The position numbers and the translations under genes were made by a program. A stretch of DNA of 64,000 bases from Sabulitectum sp036743055 (lineage in GTDB: Bacteria; Fermentibacterota; Fermentibacteria; Fermentibacterales; JCC-6). This document shows, one piece after another, positions 8,270-16,762 of the stretch (positions are counted from its first letter, which is position 1; each line of letters opens with the position of its first letter). The notes below the pieces were generated by a model. It did no database searches. It was given only the letters and a program-made list of their open reading frames with translations, and had not been told where the DNA came from. Where the stretch lies: contig DAINQE010000002.1 of assembly GCA_036743055.1 (NCBI GenBank), positions 1 through 64,000 on the forward strand, written 5' to 3'.

Positions 8270-9918
8270 CGGATGAGTACCGCCCTGGAAACACCCCTGG
8301 AGGGTCCTGAGAACCTTATCAGGTAGACCCCGCCGGGAATATCCCCGCCGGGTACCCATGTCATCAGCCCCTGGGAGTCGGCGGTGCCCTGGAAGACCGT
8401 TCTGCCGGAAAGGTCGAGCACGGTGAACTGTGTGTCTGGTTCACCGGCGAACACGAGGGATGAGGAGAACGGATTCGGGCTTAGCATCCCGGGAAGGTTC
8501 ACAGGCCCCGCTTCACCCTGAGCAACCCCTGTTGAGGAAACGCTGTAGGAGTTGAACCATGTCGAGGGAGCGAACTGCGGATGGGCCGAAACCCTTCCGG
8601 AGGAATCCTCCGCCCTTATGTAGTACTCCACGAAGTCGCCGTTGGACTGCCCCGGCACATTCGCAGAGTAGTTATTCCCCCCCTGCGGGGTCATGGCTGC
8701 CTCGGTGAAGGAACCGGAATTAACCCTGTAGTGGAGGTTCGCCGAAACCAGGGTATTGGCGGGATTGGGCCTGATGAATGCGCTGACCGTTACCGGAAAG
8801 CCCGACTGCTCCTGGGCCACAGGGGTGTGCAGTACCTCCAGCATGTACCTGTCCATAACGTTCCTGCTTCTGCAGTGAAGGGCGTCGGTGTTCTGGAACT
8901 CACCGTAGTACACGGCCTTTACGGTATAGCCGGGCAGGGCGTTCTCAAAGGCGATCTGCGCCGGTGAGTCGTTCCCTGTGTTCCATACGGGCATGTAGTA
9001 GGTGTCGTTATGGAGAAGGCCGTTCACATAGCCTTCGGTACCGCTGGAGTAAACCCTGAAAACGTTCCAGTTGTATCCATAGGGGCAGGGGCTGCCCTCT
9101 ATAACGTCGGCCACAGCCTCCAGGGCCGCATAGTCAGGGTGGGAGGGAGGTACCTGGAGCACCATTATCCTGTCGGGAGCGAGTATCTTCGACCAGCAGT
9201 CGATGTGATCTATGTAGCTCTGCTGCGGGTCCTCGAAGGTGGTGTAGTCGGTAACGCCCAGGTAGTCCTCCATCTGCTGATTGACCCAGGAATCGGGATT
9301 CGGGTCCTCCACATAGACCAGGTTGGTGGACATGGACTCCCCGAGACCTCCTGACATGTAATTCCCACCTGTGTGGACGATGTCGGAGATATAGACAGGG
9401 ATCCCCCACTGATCGCCAATCACCTGTGGGATAATGTCGTCCAGGGGTCTGGGGCGGTTGTAGTCGTAGTCGAAAATGCCCTGGGTACCGTCTGGAAGAA
9501 CTATGAACCAGGGGCCGTAGTCCCTTACCCAGATCGAGTTGGTGGAAGCCACTATGAAGTCGGTGTTGGACATGTTGACGCCGGCGGAGGTAAGGGCAGA
9601 CTGGGCGGAGGCCTGCTGCGAGGAGGATACTATCACCCAGAGTTCGCTGTTGCTGGACACGTCCACCAGGAAGTCGTAGGGAACTCCCAGGGGCCATCTT
9701 ACCATAACTCCGGTGGCCGGCTCGAACTCTCCGGGGTTCCTTACACCATCCGGAGGAGGATCGGTGGCGTCCTGCCAGGTGCCTATCTCATGGAGCCTTG
9801 TAAGTTCTTCGTCAGTTAATCCGATGGGAAGGAGTTCCTCGGTTCCGCAGAGGGACATCTCCCCCTCCGAAGCGGTGAGTATTGAGGTAACAAGACACAG
9901 TGCTAACAGGGATTTCAT
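8266..9918 (-). CDS. Secreted peptidylarginine/agmatine deiminase-like protein with C-terminal sorting domain
   Basis: A 550-aa protein: signal peptide (1-16), an agmatine deiminase/PPAD-type domain (about 45-360), an Ig-like middle domain, and a C-terminal domain (LDLSGRTV ... GGVYLIRFS) of the type IX secretion kind. Guanidino-group catalytic residues are present: D133 (IWVRDYGPW), H238 and D240 (HIDCW), C349 (ALHCRSR). Their order and spacing parallel D130, H236, D238 and C351 of Porphyromonas gingivalis PPAD. It likely deiminates arginine or guanidino compounds outside the cell. The PPAD-versus-agmatine choice is not settled by motifs alone. SD AAGGA precedes the ATG. Confidence 0.85.
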   Translation of the reverse strand: MKSLLALCLVTSILTASEGEMSLCGTEELLPIGLTDEELTRLHEIGTWQDATDPPPDGVRNPGEFEPATGVMVRWPLGVPYDFLVDVSSNSELWVIVSSSQQASAQSALTSAGVNMSNTDFIVASTNSIWVRDYGPWFIVLPDGTQGIFDYDYNRPRPLDDIIPQVIGDQWGIPVYISDIVHTGGNYMSGGLGESMSTNLVYVEDPNPDSWVNQQMEDYLGVTDYTTFEDPQQSYIDHIDCWSKILAPDRIMVLQVPPSHPDYAALEAVADVIEGSPCPYGYNWNVFRVYSSGTEGYVNGLLHNDTYYMPVWNTGNDSPAQIAFENALPGYTVKAVYYGEFQNTDALHCRSRNVMDRYMLEVLHTPVAQEQSGFPVTVSAFIRPNPANTLVSANLHYRVNSGSFTEAAMTPQGGNNYSANVPGQSNGDFVEYYIRAEDSSGRVSAHPQFAPSTWFNSYSVSSTGVAQGEAGPVNLPGMLSPNPFSSSLVFAGEPDTQFTVLDLSGRTVFQGTADSQGLMTWVPGGDIPGGVYLIRFSGPSRGVSRAVLIR

Positions 9919-10039
9919 GGCACATCCTTCGTTCTCATTATGCGGGGATCAACTATATTATCGGCTGAGTTTTCGTTTTGCAGGACCTTACCCGCTCTCT
10001 TCATAAACTGAATCGAAATCGAAACGGAGCAGGCCGCCT

Positions 10040-10453
10040 ATGGAGAAACATATCACCTTCAGCCTGGTCGCAACAGTGCTCTGGGGTTTCTGGGCCATCC
10101 TCGTGAAGATGTCATCCACAAGGATAGGGCACTGGCCCTCGATAATGATCTACACCCTTTTCTCCCTGTTCACGGTGGTAATCCTCTTCCTGTCGCTGGG
10201 CCAGACGCTGAGGAACGCCGACACCACTGGAGTGCTCATAGCAGCCCTGGCGGGAGTGCTTGGGGGGCTGGCGCTGATTTTCTTTCAGAAGGCGGTATCC
10301 TGCGGGCCGGTGAGCACATCCACCGCCCTTTCGGCCCTCTATCCCGTGCTGGCGGTGGTTTTCGGGGTATTCGTACTGAAGGAACAGCCCTCCACCACGA
10401 ATCTCATCGGCATCCTCCTGGCAATAGCCGGAGGGGTGCTGATATCCATTTGA
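10040..10453 (+). CDS. Half-size EamA transporter (four to five TM)
   Basis: A 137-aa single EamA domain. It begins with a VLWGFWAILVKMS helix and ends in the usual STALSALYPVLAVVFGVFVLKEQPSTTNLIGILLAIAGG block. Such half-size DMT proteins work as dimers; the substrate is unknown. It is complete rather than a broken full-length gene, because it has its own start and an intact C terminus. The promoter of the next gene overlaps its stop codon. Confidence 0.85.
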   Translation: MEKHITFSLVATVLWGFWAILVKMSSTRIGHWPSIMIYTLFSLFTVVILFLSLGQTLRNADTTGVLIAALAGVLGGLALIFFQKAVSCGPVSTSTALSALYPVLAVVFGVFVLKEQPSTTNLIGILLAIAGGVLISI

Positions 10454-10478
10454 TTCGTTCCATGCTCTGTGTTATTTT
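10450..10478 (+). promoter_or_regulatory. Promoter of the aminotransferase/sugar-transferase operon
   Basis: TTGATT (10450-10455), a 17-bp spacer, TATTTT (10473-10478). The -35 box overlaps the TGA stop of the upstream EamA gene. The predicted start site near 10485 gives a leader of about 34 nt with a GAGGTAGGAT ribosome-binding region before the ATG at 10519. Confidence 0.5.
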
Positions 10479-10518
10479 ACCATGCTGATACAAGCCACAA
10501 AAGAAAAAGAGGTAGGAT

Positions 10519-11667
10519 ATGCCTGTACCATTCCTTGATCTCAAGGCGCAGTACGAACAGATAAAGGACGAGGTCAGACCTGAAATAGAGGAGGTTCTCG
10601 AAACCTGCCATTATGTCCTGGGCCCTAAGGTAAAGAACTTCGAGGAAAAGTTCGCTGAACTCTGCGGAGTCAGGCACTGCATTGCCCTTTCCAGTGGAAC
10701 CGCGGCGGTTCACGGCATGATCTGGGCCGCGGACATCCCCCGGGGCAGCGGTCTCATTACCCCCCCGAACACATTCACCGCAACCGCCGAGGGAATAGTG
10801 CTTGCCGGGCATGTCCCCGTCTTCGTTGACGCCGAGCCCTCCTCATGGAACATCTCCGCCGAAGAAACGGATCGTTTCCTGACATCCTGCTCCTCGTCGG
10901 GTAAACCGGTCGATCCCAGGACCGGAGCGGAGATCAGGGGGATAGTAGCGGTGGATCTCTACGGCCAGCCTGCGGACTACGGGAAACTCCAGGAAGTGGC
11001 CGACAGGTACGGTCTGTACCTCTTCGAGGATGCTGCCCAGTCCCACGACGGAAGCCTCGAGGGCAGAATGACCGGAGGCTTCGGCAACGCGGCGAGCTTC
11101 AGCTTCTACCCGGGCAAGAACATGGGAGCCTACGGCGAGGGTGGTGCCGTGACCACCAACGATGACGAACTGGCCGGAAGGCTCAGAAGCCTCCGGGACC
11201 ACGGCTCCAGGGAGAAGTACTACTACGAGGCCATAGGGCACAACTACAGGATGAGCGCGTTCCAGGGTGCGGTCCTCGGGGTCAAGGTCAGGCACATACA
11301 CCGCTGGAACGACCTGAGGATAGCCGCGGCGGAACGATACGGCAGTCTTCTTCAGGGCACCCCTCTGGAGCTTCCCGTAGCGGTACCCGGCGCAAGGCAC
11401 GTTTTCCATCTTTACGCGGTGCACACACCGCATCGTGACGAGCTGAGGGAATACCTGGCCGGGAAGGGTATCGGCGCGGGGCTTCACTATCCTGAACCGC
11501 TGCACACCCAGCCGGCCTATGAATACCTGGGTTATTCCAGGGGAGACTTCCCGGTTTGCGAGAAGAACGCCGGAGAGAACGTCACATTGCCCATGTTCCC
11601 GGAGATAACCCCGGAACAGCAGGCTGAGGTGGCGATGGAAGTCAAGAACTTCTTCGCGGGGAGATAG
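10519..11667 (+). CDS. DegT/DnrJ/EryC1/StrS sugar aminotransferase
   Basis: A 382-aa PLP-dependent aminotransferase that acts on nucleotide-activated keto-sugars. Visible blocks: PFLDLKAQY at the start, ALSSGTAAVH for phosphate binding, LYGQPADY, FEDAAQSHDG with the cofactor aspartate, and FSFYPGKNMGAYGEGGAV with the PLP lysine K200. The C-terminal part ends in LHYPEPLHTQPAY, typical of the family. The product would be an amino sugar for surface polysaccharide or glycoprotein. The next gene, 1 nt downstream, is an initiating sugar-phosphate transferase, so the pair probably begins a glycan repeat. Other glycan genes are not in the window. Confidence 0.93.
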   Translation: MPVPFLDLKAQYEQIKDEVRPEIEEVLETCHYVLGPKVKNFEEKFAELCGVRHCIALSSGTAAVHGMIWAADIPRGSGLITPPNTFTATAEGIVLAGHVPVFVDAEPSSWNISAEETDRFLTSCSSSGKPVDPRTGAEIRGIVAVDLYGQPADYGKLQEVADRYGLYLFEDAAQSHDGSLEGRMTGGFGNAASFSFYPGKNMGAYGEGGAVTTNDDELAGRLRSLRDHGSREKYYYEAIGHNYRMSAFQGAVLGVKVRHIHRWNDLRIAAAERYGSLLQGTPLELPVAVPGARHVFHLYAVHTPHRDELREYLAGKGIGAGLHYPEPLHTQPAYEYLGYSRGDFPVCEKNAGENVTLPMFPEITPEQQAEVAMEVKNFFAGR

Positions 11668-11668
11668 C

Positions 11669-13108
11669 TTGCCAACGGCCAGGGTCCTTTCCCTGAACAG
11701 AAGGTACTACGCCGCCGGCGTGGTGATGGATGTGCTTTCCGTGGGGATCTCCATGATCGCCGCGGTGCTGCTCAGGTCCGGGAACCTGAAGGCCTTTCCC
11801 CTTTCGGAATACATCGGCACCGGCCTGTTCTTCTTCCTGGGCTACTACATCACCTCAGTGGTGGAGAACCTCTACTCGGTAAGGACAACGCTGAACCGGC
11901 CAATGCTTCTCTACCGGGTCATGAGGATGGTTTTCATCGTCACAGGGGTCTTCATGCTTCTGGTCTTCCTTCTCAAGGGCGCCAGAAGCGTATTCATAGA
12001 CAGCCGGTTCGTTATCGTCTTCAACATGTTCATCTTCCTGTTCCTCACTCTGGTGATTAAGCTCTTCCTCCTTCCAGCCCTGTTCGTGGCTTTTTACGGC
12101 GGTAAAAGACGGAGGCGAAGTAACCTTCTCATAGCCGGCAGCCCTTCGAAGAACGGGAAGATCGCTGCCCTGCTGAAGAAAACGCGCATTTACGCCTCGG
12201 AGGAAAGGGTAGTTCAGTGGTCGGTCCCCCTTCCCGAAAACCCTGACGACATAGCGAGGGAAGTGGGGGAAACACTGGACCGGCAGAGATGCAGCGGAGC
12301 GATACTTCTCTTCGATCAGAGGCACTCCATGGACTGCATCGCCGAGACCTGCATACTGATGCACGACATAGGGATCCCCTTCGTGATCTACGGCAACGAG
12401 ATAATTGACCTGGGCTACTTCGACCCATGGTTCAGTCTCGAGGATTATGGCGCCCTTGCCTTCTTAAGAACGGTCAACAGGCCTGGAATAGTCACCATAG
12501 GAAGGTTCTACGATGTCCTGCTGGCGGCCGCCGCCCTCCTTCTGCTTTCCCCCTTGCTCATCCTGATTGCAGCTATGGTGAAGCTGACCAGCAGAGGCCC
12601 GGTACTTTTCCGCCAGGAGAGGGTCGGAAGGGGTATGAGGGTCTTCAAGTTCCTGAAATTCCGCTCCATGCGCCAGGGTAAGGCAAACGAGGAGCAGCAC
12701 AGGGAGTACTTCAGGGAGTACGCGAGGGGCAACACCGCCGAAGAGGGCGGAGAGACCTTCAAACTCGATCAGACCTCCAGGATAACCACGGTGGGCAGGT
12801 TCATAAGGAAGACATCCCTGGACGAGTTCCCCCAGCTGATCAACGTTCTGAAGGGAGACATGGCCATAGTTGGCCCCAGACCCTGCATACCGTACGAGCT
12901 GGAGCACTACAAGGGCTGGCAGAGACGAAGGTTCATGATCAAGCCGGGTCTCACGGGAATATGGCAGGTCTACGGCAGGAGCCGTCTGCCCTTCGACAAG
13001 GCCCAGTTCCTGGATTTCCTCTACACGATAGACGCTTCCCACACGCTGGACTTCAGGCTTGTGGTGAAGACGATCCCTGTGATCCTGTTCGGCAAGGGCG
13101 GGTTATAG
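11669..13108 (+). CDS. Polyprenyl-phosphate sugar phosphotransferase (WbaP/WcaJ type)
   Basis: A 479-aa initiating glycosylphosphotransferase. The N-terminal half has four to five membrane helices, then a Rossmann-like domain (about 150-260). The C-terminal catalytic domain has a membrane hairpin and the bac_transf blocks LFRQERVGRGMRVFKFLKFRSM, DEFPQLINVLKGDMAIVGPRP and KPGLTGIWQVYGRS. It loads a sugar-1-phosphate onto undecaprenyl phosphate at the inner membrane. The start is a TTG at 11669, 1 nt after the aminotransferase stop. Its 3' end overlaps the convergent small secreted-protein gene by 6 nt. Confidence 0.93.
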   Translation: MPTARVLSLNRRYYAAGVVMDVLSVGISMIAAVLLRSGNLKAFPLSEYIGTGLFFFLGYYITSVVENLYSVRTTLNRPMLLYRVMRMVFIVTGVFMLLVFLLKGARSVFIDSRFVIVFNMFIFLFLTLVIKLFLLPALFVAFYGGKRRRRSNLLIAGSPSKNGKIAALLKKTRIYASEERVVQWSVPLPENPDDIAREVGETLDRQRCSGAILLFDQRHSMDCIAETCILMHDIGIPFVIYGNEIIDLGYFDPWFSLEDYGALAFLRTVNRPGIVTIGRFYDVLLAAAALLLLSPLLILIAAMVKLTSRGPVLFRQERVGRGMRVFKFLKFRSMRQGKANEEQHREYFREYARGNTAEEGGETFKLDQTSRITTVGRFIRKTSLDEFPQLINVLKGDMAIVGPRPCIPYELEHYKGWQRRRFMIKPGLTGIWQVYGRSRLPFDKAQFLDFLYTIDASHTLDFRLVVKTIPVILFGKGGL

Positions 13109-13486
13109 ACCGTTCCTGCTGACCCATGTGTGTTCAAGTATCCAGCCGGCTATTACGGACTCGTCGAGCCCCTGCTGCATCCTCTCCACAGCGCTGAAAA
13201 CATCTTCCCGGAAAAGGATCAGAGAGGCTCCTGGTATGTCCACCTGAAGGCCCAGCACCGGCCAGCCGGAGGCTATGCTGTCGGCAAGGATGTAGAAAAC
13301 ACCGCCATAGTGCTTGAGGAGGGAATCTCCCCGGGCAAGGCTGCCCTCCATGGTGACAAGGAGCAGATCATCGGATACGGTTGCTGAAATGACGGGAATT
13401 CCCCTGAGGGAGCAGTCTTCCACCAGACCAGCGAAAGCCCTGCAGGTGAAGATCAGAAGCACCGCAATGTAGGCGACCGTTTTCAC
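13103..13486 (-). CDS. Small secreted protein of unknown function
   Basis: A 127-aa protein starting with GTG at 13486 (GGGAG 6 nt upstream). The first 19 residues form a clear signal peptide ending in FAG. The mature part has alternating hydrophobic segments (GIPVISATVSDDLLLVTM, VLGLQVDIPGASLILF) that suggest a small mixed fold. I recognise no family. A promoter with a TTTACA -35 and a TATTAT -10 lies upstream, and the coding 3' end overlaps the sugar transferase by 6 nt. The promoter, ribosome site and signal peptide together support a real gene. Confidence 0.65.
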   Translation of the reverse strand: MKTVAYIAVLLIFTCRAFAGLVEDCSLRGIPVISATVSDDLLLVTMEGSLARGDSLLKHYGGVFYILADSIASGWPVLGLQVDIPGASLILFREDVFSAVERMQQGLDESVIAGWILEHTWVSRNGL

Positions 13487-13527
13487 GAAACTCCCGTCTG
13501 TAACTGATACCTCAGAAAGCAGCTTAC

Positions 13528-13556
13528 ATAATACTACGATATCGACGGGGTGTAAA
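13528..13556 (-). promoter_or_regulatory. Promoter of the small secreted-protein gene
   Basis: Minus strand TTTACA (13556-13551), 17 bp, TATTAT (13533-13528): near-consensus. The predicted start near 13521 leaves a leader of about 35 nt to the GTG at 13486. Confidence 0.55.
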
Positions 13557-13560
13557 CGGT

Positions 13561-13588
13561 TTGGACGCCATTGCGGGAATAGTATATT
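13561..13588 (+). promoter_or_regulatory. Promoter of the pdxST operon, predicted leaderless
   Basis: TTGGAC (13561-13566), 16 bp, TATATT (13583-13588), then 6 nt to the ATG at 13595, with no Shine-Dalgarno. It is divergent from the promoter at 13528-13556, and the two -35 boxes are only 4 bp apart. Confidence 0.5.
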
Positions 13589-13594
13589 CCAGCC

Positions 13595-14005
13595 ATGAGA
13601 ACAGCTGTGATGGTACTGATCGCGGGGATCATCCCGGCAGCCGCAGGCGCCGGCGGGGTGAACACCGGTGTTTTCTGTTCTGTAGACCGCGAAATAGCGG
13701 GGCTGATGGATGCGTGGACCGCCCTTGAAAGCGGCTCATACGGCAGCATCGAGGCTTCTGCTGCCTTGCTGAGGGCCGAATCCGCGCTTGCCATGGCCCT
13801 TGAGTCCCCGAGAGACAACCTGCCCGGAGATGCGGAAGTGAAGTGGACGGATTATCTGAAGGCTTCGGCCGACTGTATCTTCACCTTCAGGACCGCTGTT
13901 TCCGGACATAACGGAGATGGAACCGCGGAACGCCTCCGGACGTCCTTCATGAGATGGAACGACGCCGGCATGGAGTTCATGGATTCGGTTCTGTCCACGA
14001 GGTAG
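13595..14005 (+). CDS. Small secreted alpha-helical protein, first gene of the pdxST operon
   Basis: A 136-aa protein with a signal peptide (1-19, ending AAGAGG) and a mature part rich in helix-forming residues (LMDAWTALESGSYGSIEASAALLRAESALAMALES). There are two cysteines far apart. No family recognised. It is 4 nt upstream of pdxS and therefore leads the vitamin B6 operon, although nothing in its sequence suggests a role in that pathway. It could be an unrelated periplasmic protein sharing a promoter. Confidence 0.65.
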   Translation: MRTAVMVLIAGIIPAAAGAGGVNTGVFCSVDREIAGLMDAWTALESGSYGSIEASAALLRAESALAMALESPRDNLPGDAEVKWTDYLKASADCIFTFRTAVSGHNGDGTAERLRTSFMRWNDAGMEFMDSVLSTR

Positions 14006-14009
14006 GATC

Positions 14010-14903
14010 ATGAGTTTTGTACGAGACGAAGGAACATGGAAGGTAAAGACCGGCCACGCCAGAATGCTCAAGGGCGGGGTCATCATGGATGTTGTGAACG
14101 CTGAACAGGCCAGAATAGCCGAAGAGGCCGGGGCCGTCGCCGTTATGGCCCTGGAACGGGTTCCGGCGGACATAAGGGCCCAGGGCGGGGTCGCAAGGAT
14201 GTCCGACCCCGACATGATCAGGGGGATCCAGGAAGCGGTGACAATTCCGGTAATGGCCAAGTGCAGGATAGGCCATTTCGTTGAGGCACAGGTCCTCGAA
14301 GCCCTTGAGATCGATTTCATAGACGAGTCCGAGGTGCTCACCCCCGCCGACGAGGCAAACCATGTGAACAAGTGGGATTTCAAGGTTCCGTTCGTATGCG
14401 GGGCCACGGTTCTCGCAGAAGCGCTCCGAAGGATCGCCGAGGGCGCCGCAATGATAAGGACCAAGGGCGAAGCCGGTACCGGTAACGTGGTCGAGGCTGT
14501 TCGCCACGCAAGATCCGTCCTGGGCGACATGAGGAAGCTTCAGGCCACCCCCTTCGAGGAGCTCATGTCCGTTTCCAAGAACATGGGCGCTCCCTACGAG
14601 CTGGTTAAGTACGTTCATGAACACGGCAGCCTTCCAGTGGTGAACTTCGCCGCCGGAGGCGTGGCCACACCAGCCGATGCCGCCCTTATGATGCAGCTTG
14701 GAGTAGACGGCGTTTTCGTTGGAAGCGGTATTTTCAAGAGCGGCAACCCCGCAAGACGGGCAAAGGCCATCGTTGAAGCCGTGAGCCAGTTCGACAAGCC
14801 GGATGTGATAGCCAGGGTCAGCGCCGGTCTCGGGGAAGCCATGGTGGGGATCAATATCTCCTCCATTCCCGAAGAGGAGAGAATGGCTGACAGGGGCTGG
14901 TAA
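14010..14903 (+). CDS. pdxS: Pyridoxal 5'-phosphate synthase, synthase subunit PdxS
   Basis: A 297-aa (beta/alpha)8 protein that makes PLP from ribose 5-phosphate, glyceraldehyde 3-phosphate and ammonia (DXP-independent route). The two catalytic lysines are K84 (PVMAKCRIGH) and K152 (IRTKGEAGTGN). The conserved N terminus (KTGHARMLKGGVIMDVVN) and FAAGGVATPADAALMMQLG phosphate site are intact. It forms a dodecamer that binds PdxT. The ATG follows GAGGTAGGATC. It is immediately followed by pdxT at zero spacing. Confidence 0.98.
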   Translation: MSFVRDEGTWKVKTGHARMLKGGVIMDVVNAEQARIAEEAGAVAVMALERVPADIRAQGGVARMSDPDMIRGIQEAVTIPVMAKCRIGHFVEAQVLEALEIDFIDESEVLTPADEANHVNKWDFKVPFVCGATVLAEALRRIAEGAAMIRTKGEAGTGNVVEAVRHARSVLGDMRKLQATPFEELMSVSKNMGAPYELVKYVHEHGSLPVVNFAAGGVATPADAALMMQLGVDGVFVGSGIFKSGNPARRAKAIVEAVSQFDKPDVIARVSAGLGEAMVGINISSIPEEERMADRGW

Positions 14904-15494
14904 ATGAAACCCTCTGTGGGAGTCCTGGCCCTGCAGGGCGGCGTGAGTGAGCATGTCCGGATGCTCCGCATTTGCGGATGCTCCACGGTCGAGGTCCGAC
15001 TTCCCGCTGATCTGAAGGGCATTTCCGGCCTGATAATACCAGGAGGAGAATCCACCGCCCTGATAAGGCTCATAAGAAGGTGGGACCTGGAAACTCCCCT
15101 GAAGGACGCCGCCAGTGGAGGTCTTCCCGTCTGGGGAACATGCGCCGGCTCCATACTGGTGTCCACCGAGATAACCGAAAGGGAACACCTCATCGATCAG
15201 CCCGGGCTGGAACTGGCCCCGGTCAGGGCGGTGAGGAACAGCTTCGGCAGGCAGGTCGCCAGCTTCCAGGAAGACCTTAAGGTCAAGGGCCTGGATGATC
15301 CCTATCCCGGGGTATTCATTAGAGCGCCGCTGCTCGTTCCCCTGGATCCCGGTGTTGAAGTACTCTCCTCCGTGGAGGAAGGGGCCGTCTTCCTGCGGTA
15401 CGGGAACATATGGCTCAGCAGCTTCCATCCTGAACTGACCGACGACGCCAGAATTCACGGACTGTTCCTCGAGGGATCGGGAATTGGGTCTTAG
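14904..15494 (+). CDS. pdxT: Pyridoxal 5'-phosphate synthase, glutaminase subunit PdxT
   Basis: A 196-aa class I glutamine amidotransferase that releases ammonia from glutamine and channels it to PdxS. The catalytic triad is C80 (WGTCAG), H175 and E177 (FHPEL). The oxyanion strand reads IPGGEST. The ATG directly follows the pdxS TGG-TAA end. The 3' end overlaps the DUF89 gene by 11 nt, so translation is coupled. Confidence 0.97.
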   Translation: MKPSVGVLALQGGVSEHVRMLRICGCSTVEVRLPADLKGISGLIIPGGESTALIRLIRRWDLETPLKDAASGGLPVWGTCAGSILVSTEITEREHLIDQPGLELAPVRAVRNSFGRQVASFQEDLKVKGLDDPYPGVFIRAPLLVPLDPGVEVLSSVEEGAVFLRYGNIWLSSFHPELTDDARIHGLFLEGSGIGS

Positions 15495-16347
15495 CCCGGG
15501 TGAAGAATGCATCCGGTGTTTCAGCCGGGGATTCTCCGATTACGTTGATCGGGCGGGTCTTTCCGTGGAAGACTACGAAAGGTTCACCGGTCTCATATTC
15601 GACAATCTCAGAATGGGGCTGACTCCCCCGCTGGCGGGAGTGGAGGCATGGGAACTCCTTCGGACTGCTTCCCTTTCAGGTGAGGACATCTTCTCAGAAG
15701 AGAAAAAGCTGTTCACAGACAAGTTGCTCTCCATTTACGACGAGTTGAGGAACAGGTTCTCTCGCTCCGTCTCCCCTGCAATGGAAGCCCTTTCGGCGGC
15801 AACCTGGTGCAACCTGCTGGATGTGGGTCAGGGAAACCCTCTGCCCGGGCCTGAGGAGCTTTCAGCGTTGTTTCACAAGCCCCTGGCGGTGGATGAAAGG
15901 TCTTCTTTCCTCGAAGAGCTTGACGATGCCCGGGTACTTCTCATATTGGGCGACAACGCCGGTGAAACGGTAATGGACAGGCTTTTCCTCGAGCTGAGTG
16001 GATTCACGGGAAGGAGGTACTACATGACCAGGGAGAGACCGGTAATGAACGACGCCCTTACGGAGGATGCCGTTCAGGCTGGGCTTCACAATGAGGCTGA
16101 GATCCTCCCCAGCGGAACGGATCTTCCTGCGGTGGTTCCCGATATGCTTCAGGGCAAGCCCCTCGAGGTGTTCCAGACGGCCGATGTGATTCTTGCCAAG
16201 GGCCAGGGAAACCTGGAGGGCCTCTTTGGCTCCGGCGACCCCAGGATTTATCATTCCTTCGTGGTGAAATGTCCGGTGGTTTCCAGAGCGGTGGGAACCC
16301 CGGTGGGAGAAGGAGTTTTCGGACGATTCACAGAAAGGGATTCCTGA
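15484..16347 (+). CDS. DUF89/ARMT1-like metal-dependent phosphatase
   Basis: A 287-aa DUF89 protein. The family, metal-dependent phosphatases, acts as metabolite damage control by hydrolysing harmful phosphate by-products. Diagnostic blocks are the early cysteines ECIRCF, LLILGDNAGETVMDRL with metal-binding D and N, RERPVMNDALTEDA, and AKGQGNLEGL. The start is a TTG at 15484 inside the end of pdxT, with GAGG about 9 nt upstream. A role in cleaning up sugar phosphates near the PLP pathway is inference from position only. Confidence 0.87.
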   Translation: MGLSPGEECIRCFSRGFSDYVDRAGLSVEDYERFTGLIFDNLRMGLTPPLAGVEAWELLRTASLSGEDIFSEEKKLFTDKLLSIYDELRNRFSRSVSPAMEALSAATWCNLLDVGQGNPLPGPEELSALFHKPLAVDERSSFLEELDDARVLLILGDNAGETVMDRLFLELSGFTGRRYYMTRERPVMNDALTEDAVQAGLHNEAEILPSGTDLPAVVPDMLQGKPLEVFQTADVILAKGQGNLEGLFGSGDPRIYHSFVVKCPVVSRAVGTPVGEGVFGRFTERDS

Positions 16348-16757
16348 TGCCCATATACGAGTATCTGTGCGACGACTGCAACACCATCTTCCAGTTCCTT
16401 ATGCGGGGCGACCGCAAGGAAGGCGAACTGGAATGCCCCAAGTGCGGCAGAGGCGGCCTCAAGAGGGTCATGAGCAGTTTCTCCACCACATCGTCCAAGG
16501 GGGGAGGATCCGACGAGGACATGGCCGCCGACCTGGCGGACATCGATGAGAACGACCCCCGATCCATGGCCCGGGCGGTCAGGAGGATGGCCGACGAAAT
16601 GGGCGAGGATCTGGGCCCTGAGCTGGAACACGCACTGAACAGACTTGAGGCCGGAGAGGACCCGGAAAAGATAGAGCAGGAGCTGGAGGAAATGGGCTTC
16701 AGCGATGAGGGAGGACCAGGTTCCCCGGGCCCCTCCCGGGACCCGGGGCTTTACTGA
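16347..16757 (+). CDS. FmdB-family zinc-ribbon protein
   Basis: A 136-aa protein beginning MPIYEYLCDDC, followed by CPKCGRGGLKRVMSSF: the FmdB-type zinc ribbon (CxxC...CxxC). These proteins are named after a putative regulator of formamidase genes, but most have no known role. The rest is acidic and helical (LADIDENDP, ALNRLEAGEDPEKIEQELEEMGF). The ATG shares its A with the DUF89 TGA (TGATG). The last codons fall in a GC-rich inverted repeat just before the stop, which may serve as a terminator. The convergent thi4 gene ends 5 nt away. Confidence 0.85.
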   Translation: MPIYEYLCDDCNTIFQFLMRGDRKEGELECPKCGRGGLKRVMSSFSTTSSKGGGSDEDMAADLADIDENDPRSMARAVRRMADEMGEDLGPELEHALNRLEAGEDPEKIEQELEEMGFSDEGGPGSPGPSRDPGLY

Positions 16758-16762
16758 TCCAG

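Noticed and set aside
16715..16757. Terminator at the end of fmdB
   Set aside because: A strong GC inverted repeat is present, but only CTTTACT follows, so a functional intrinsic terminator is uncertain; described in the fmdB entry only.
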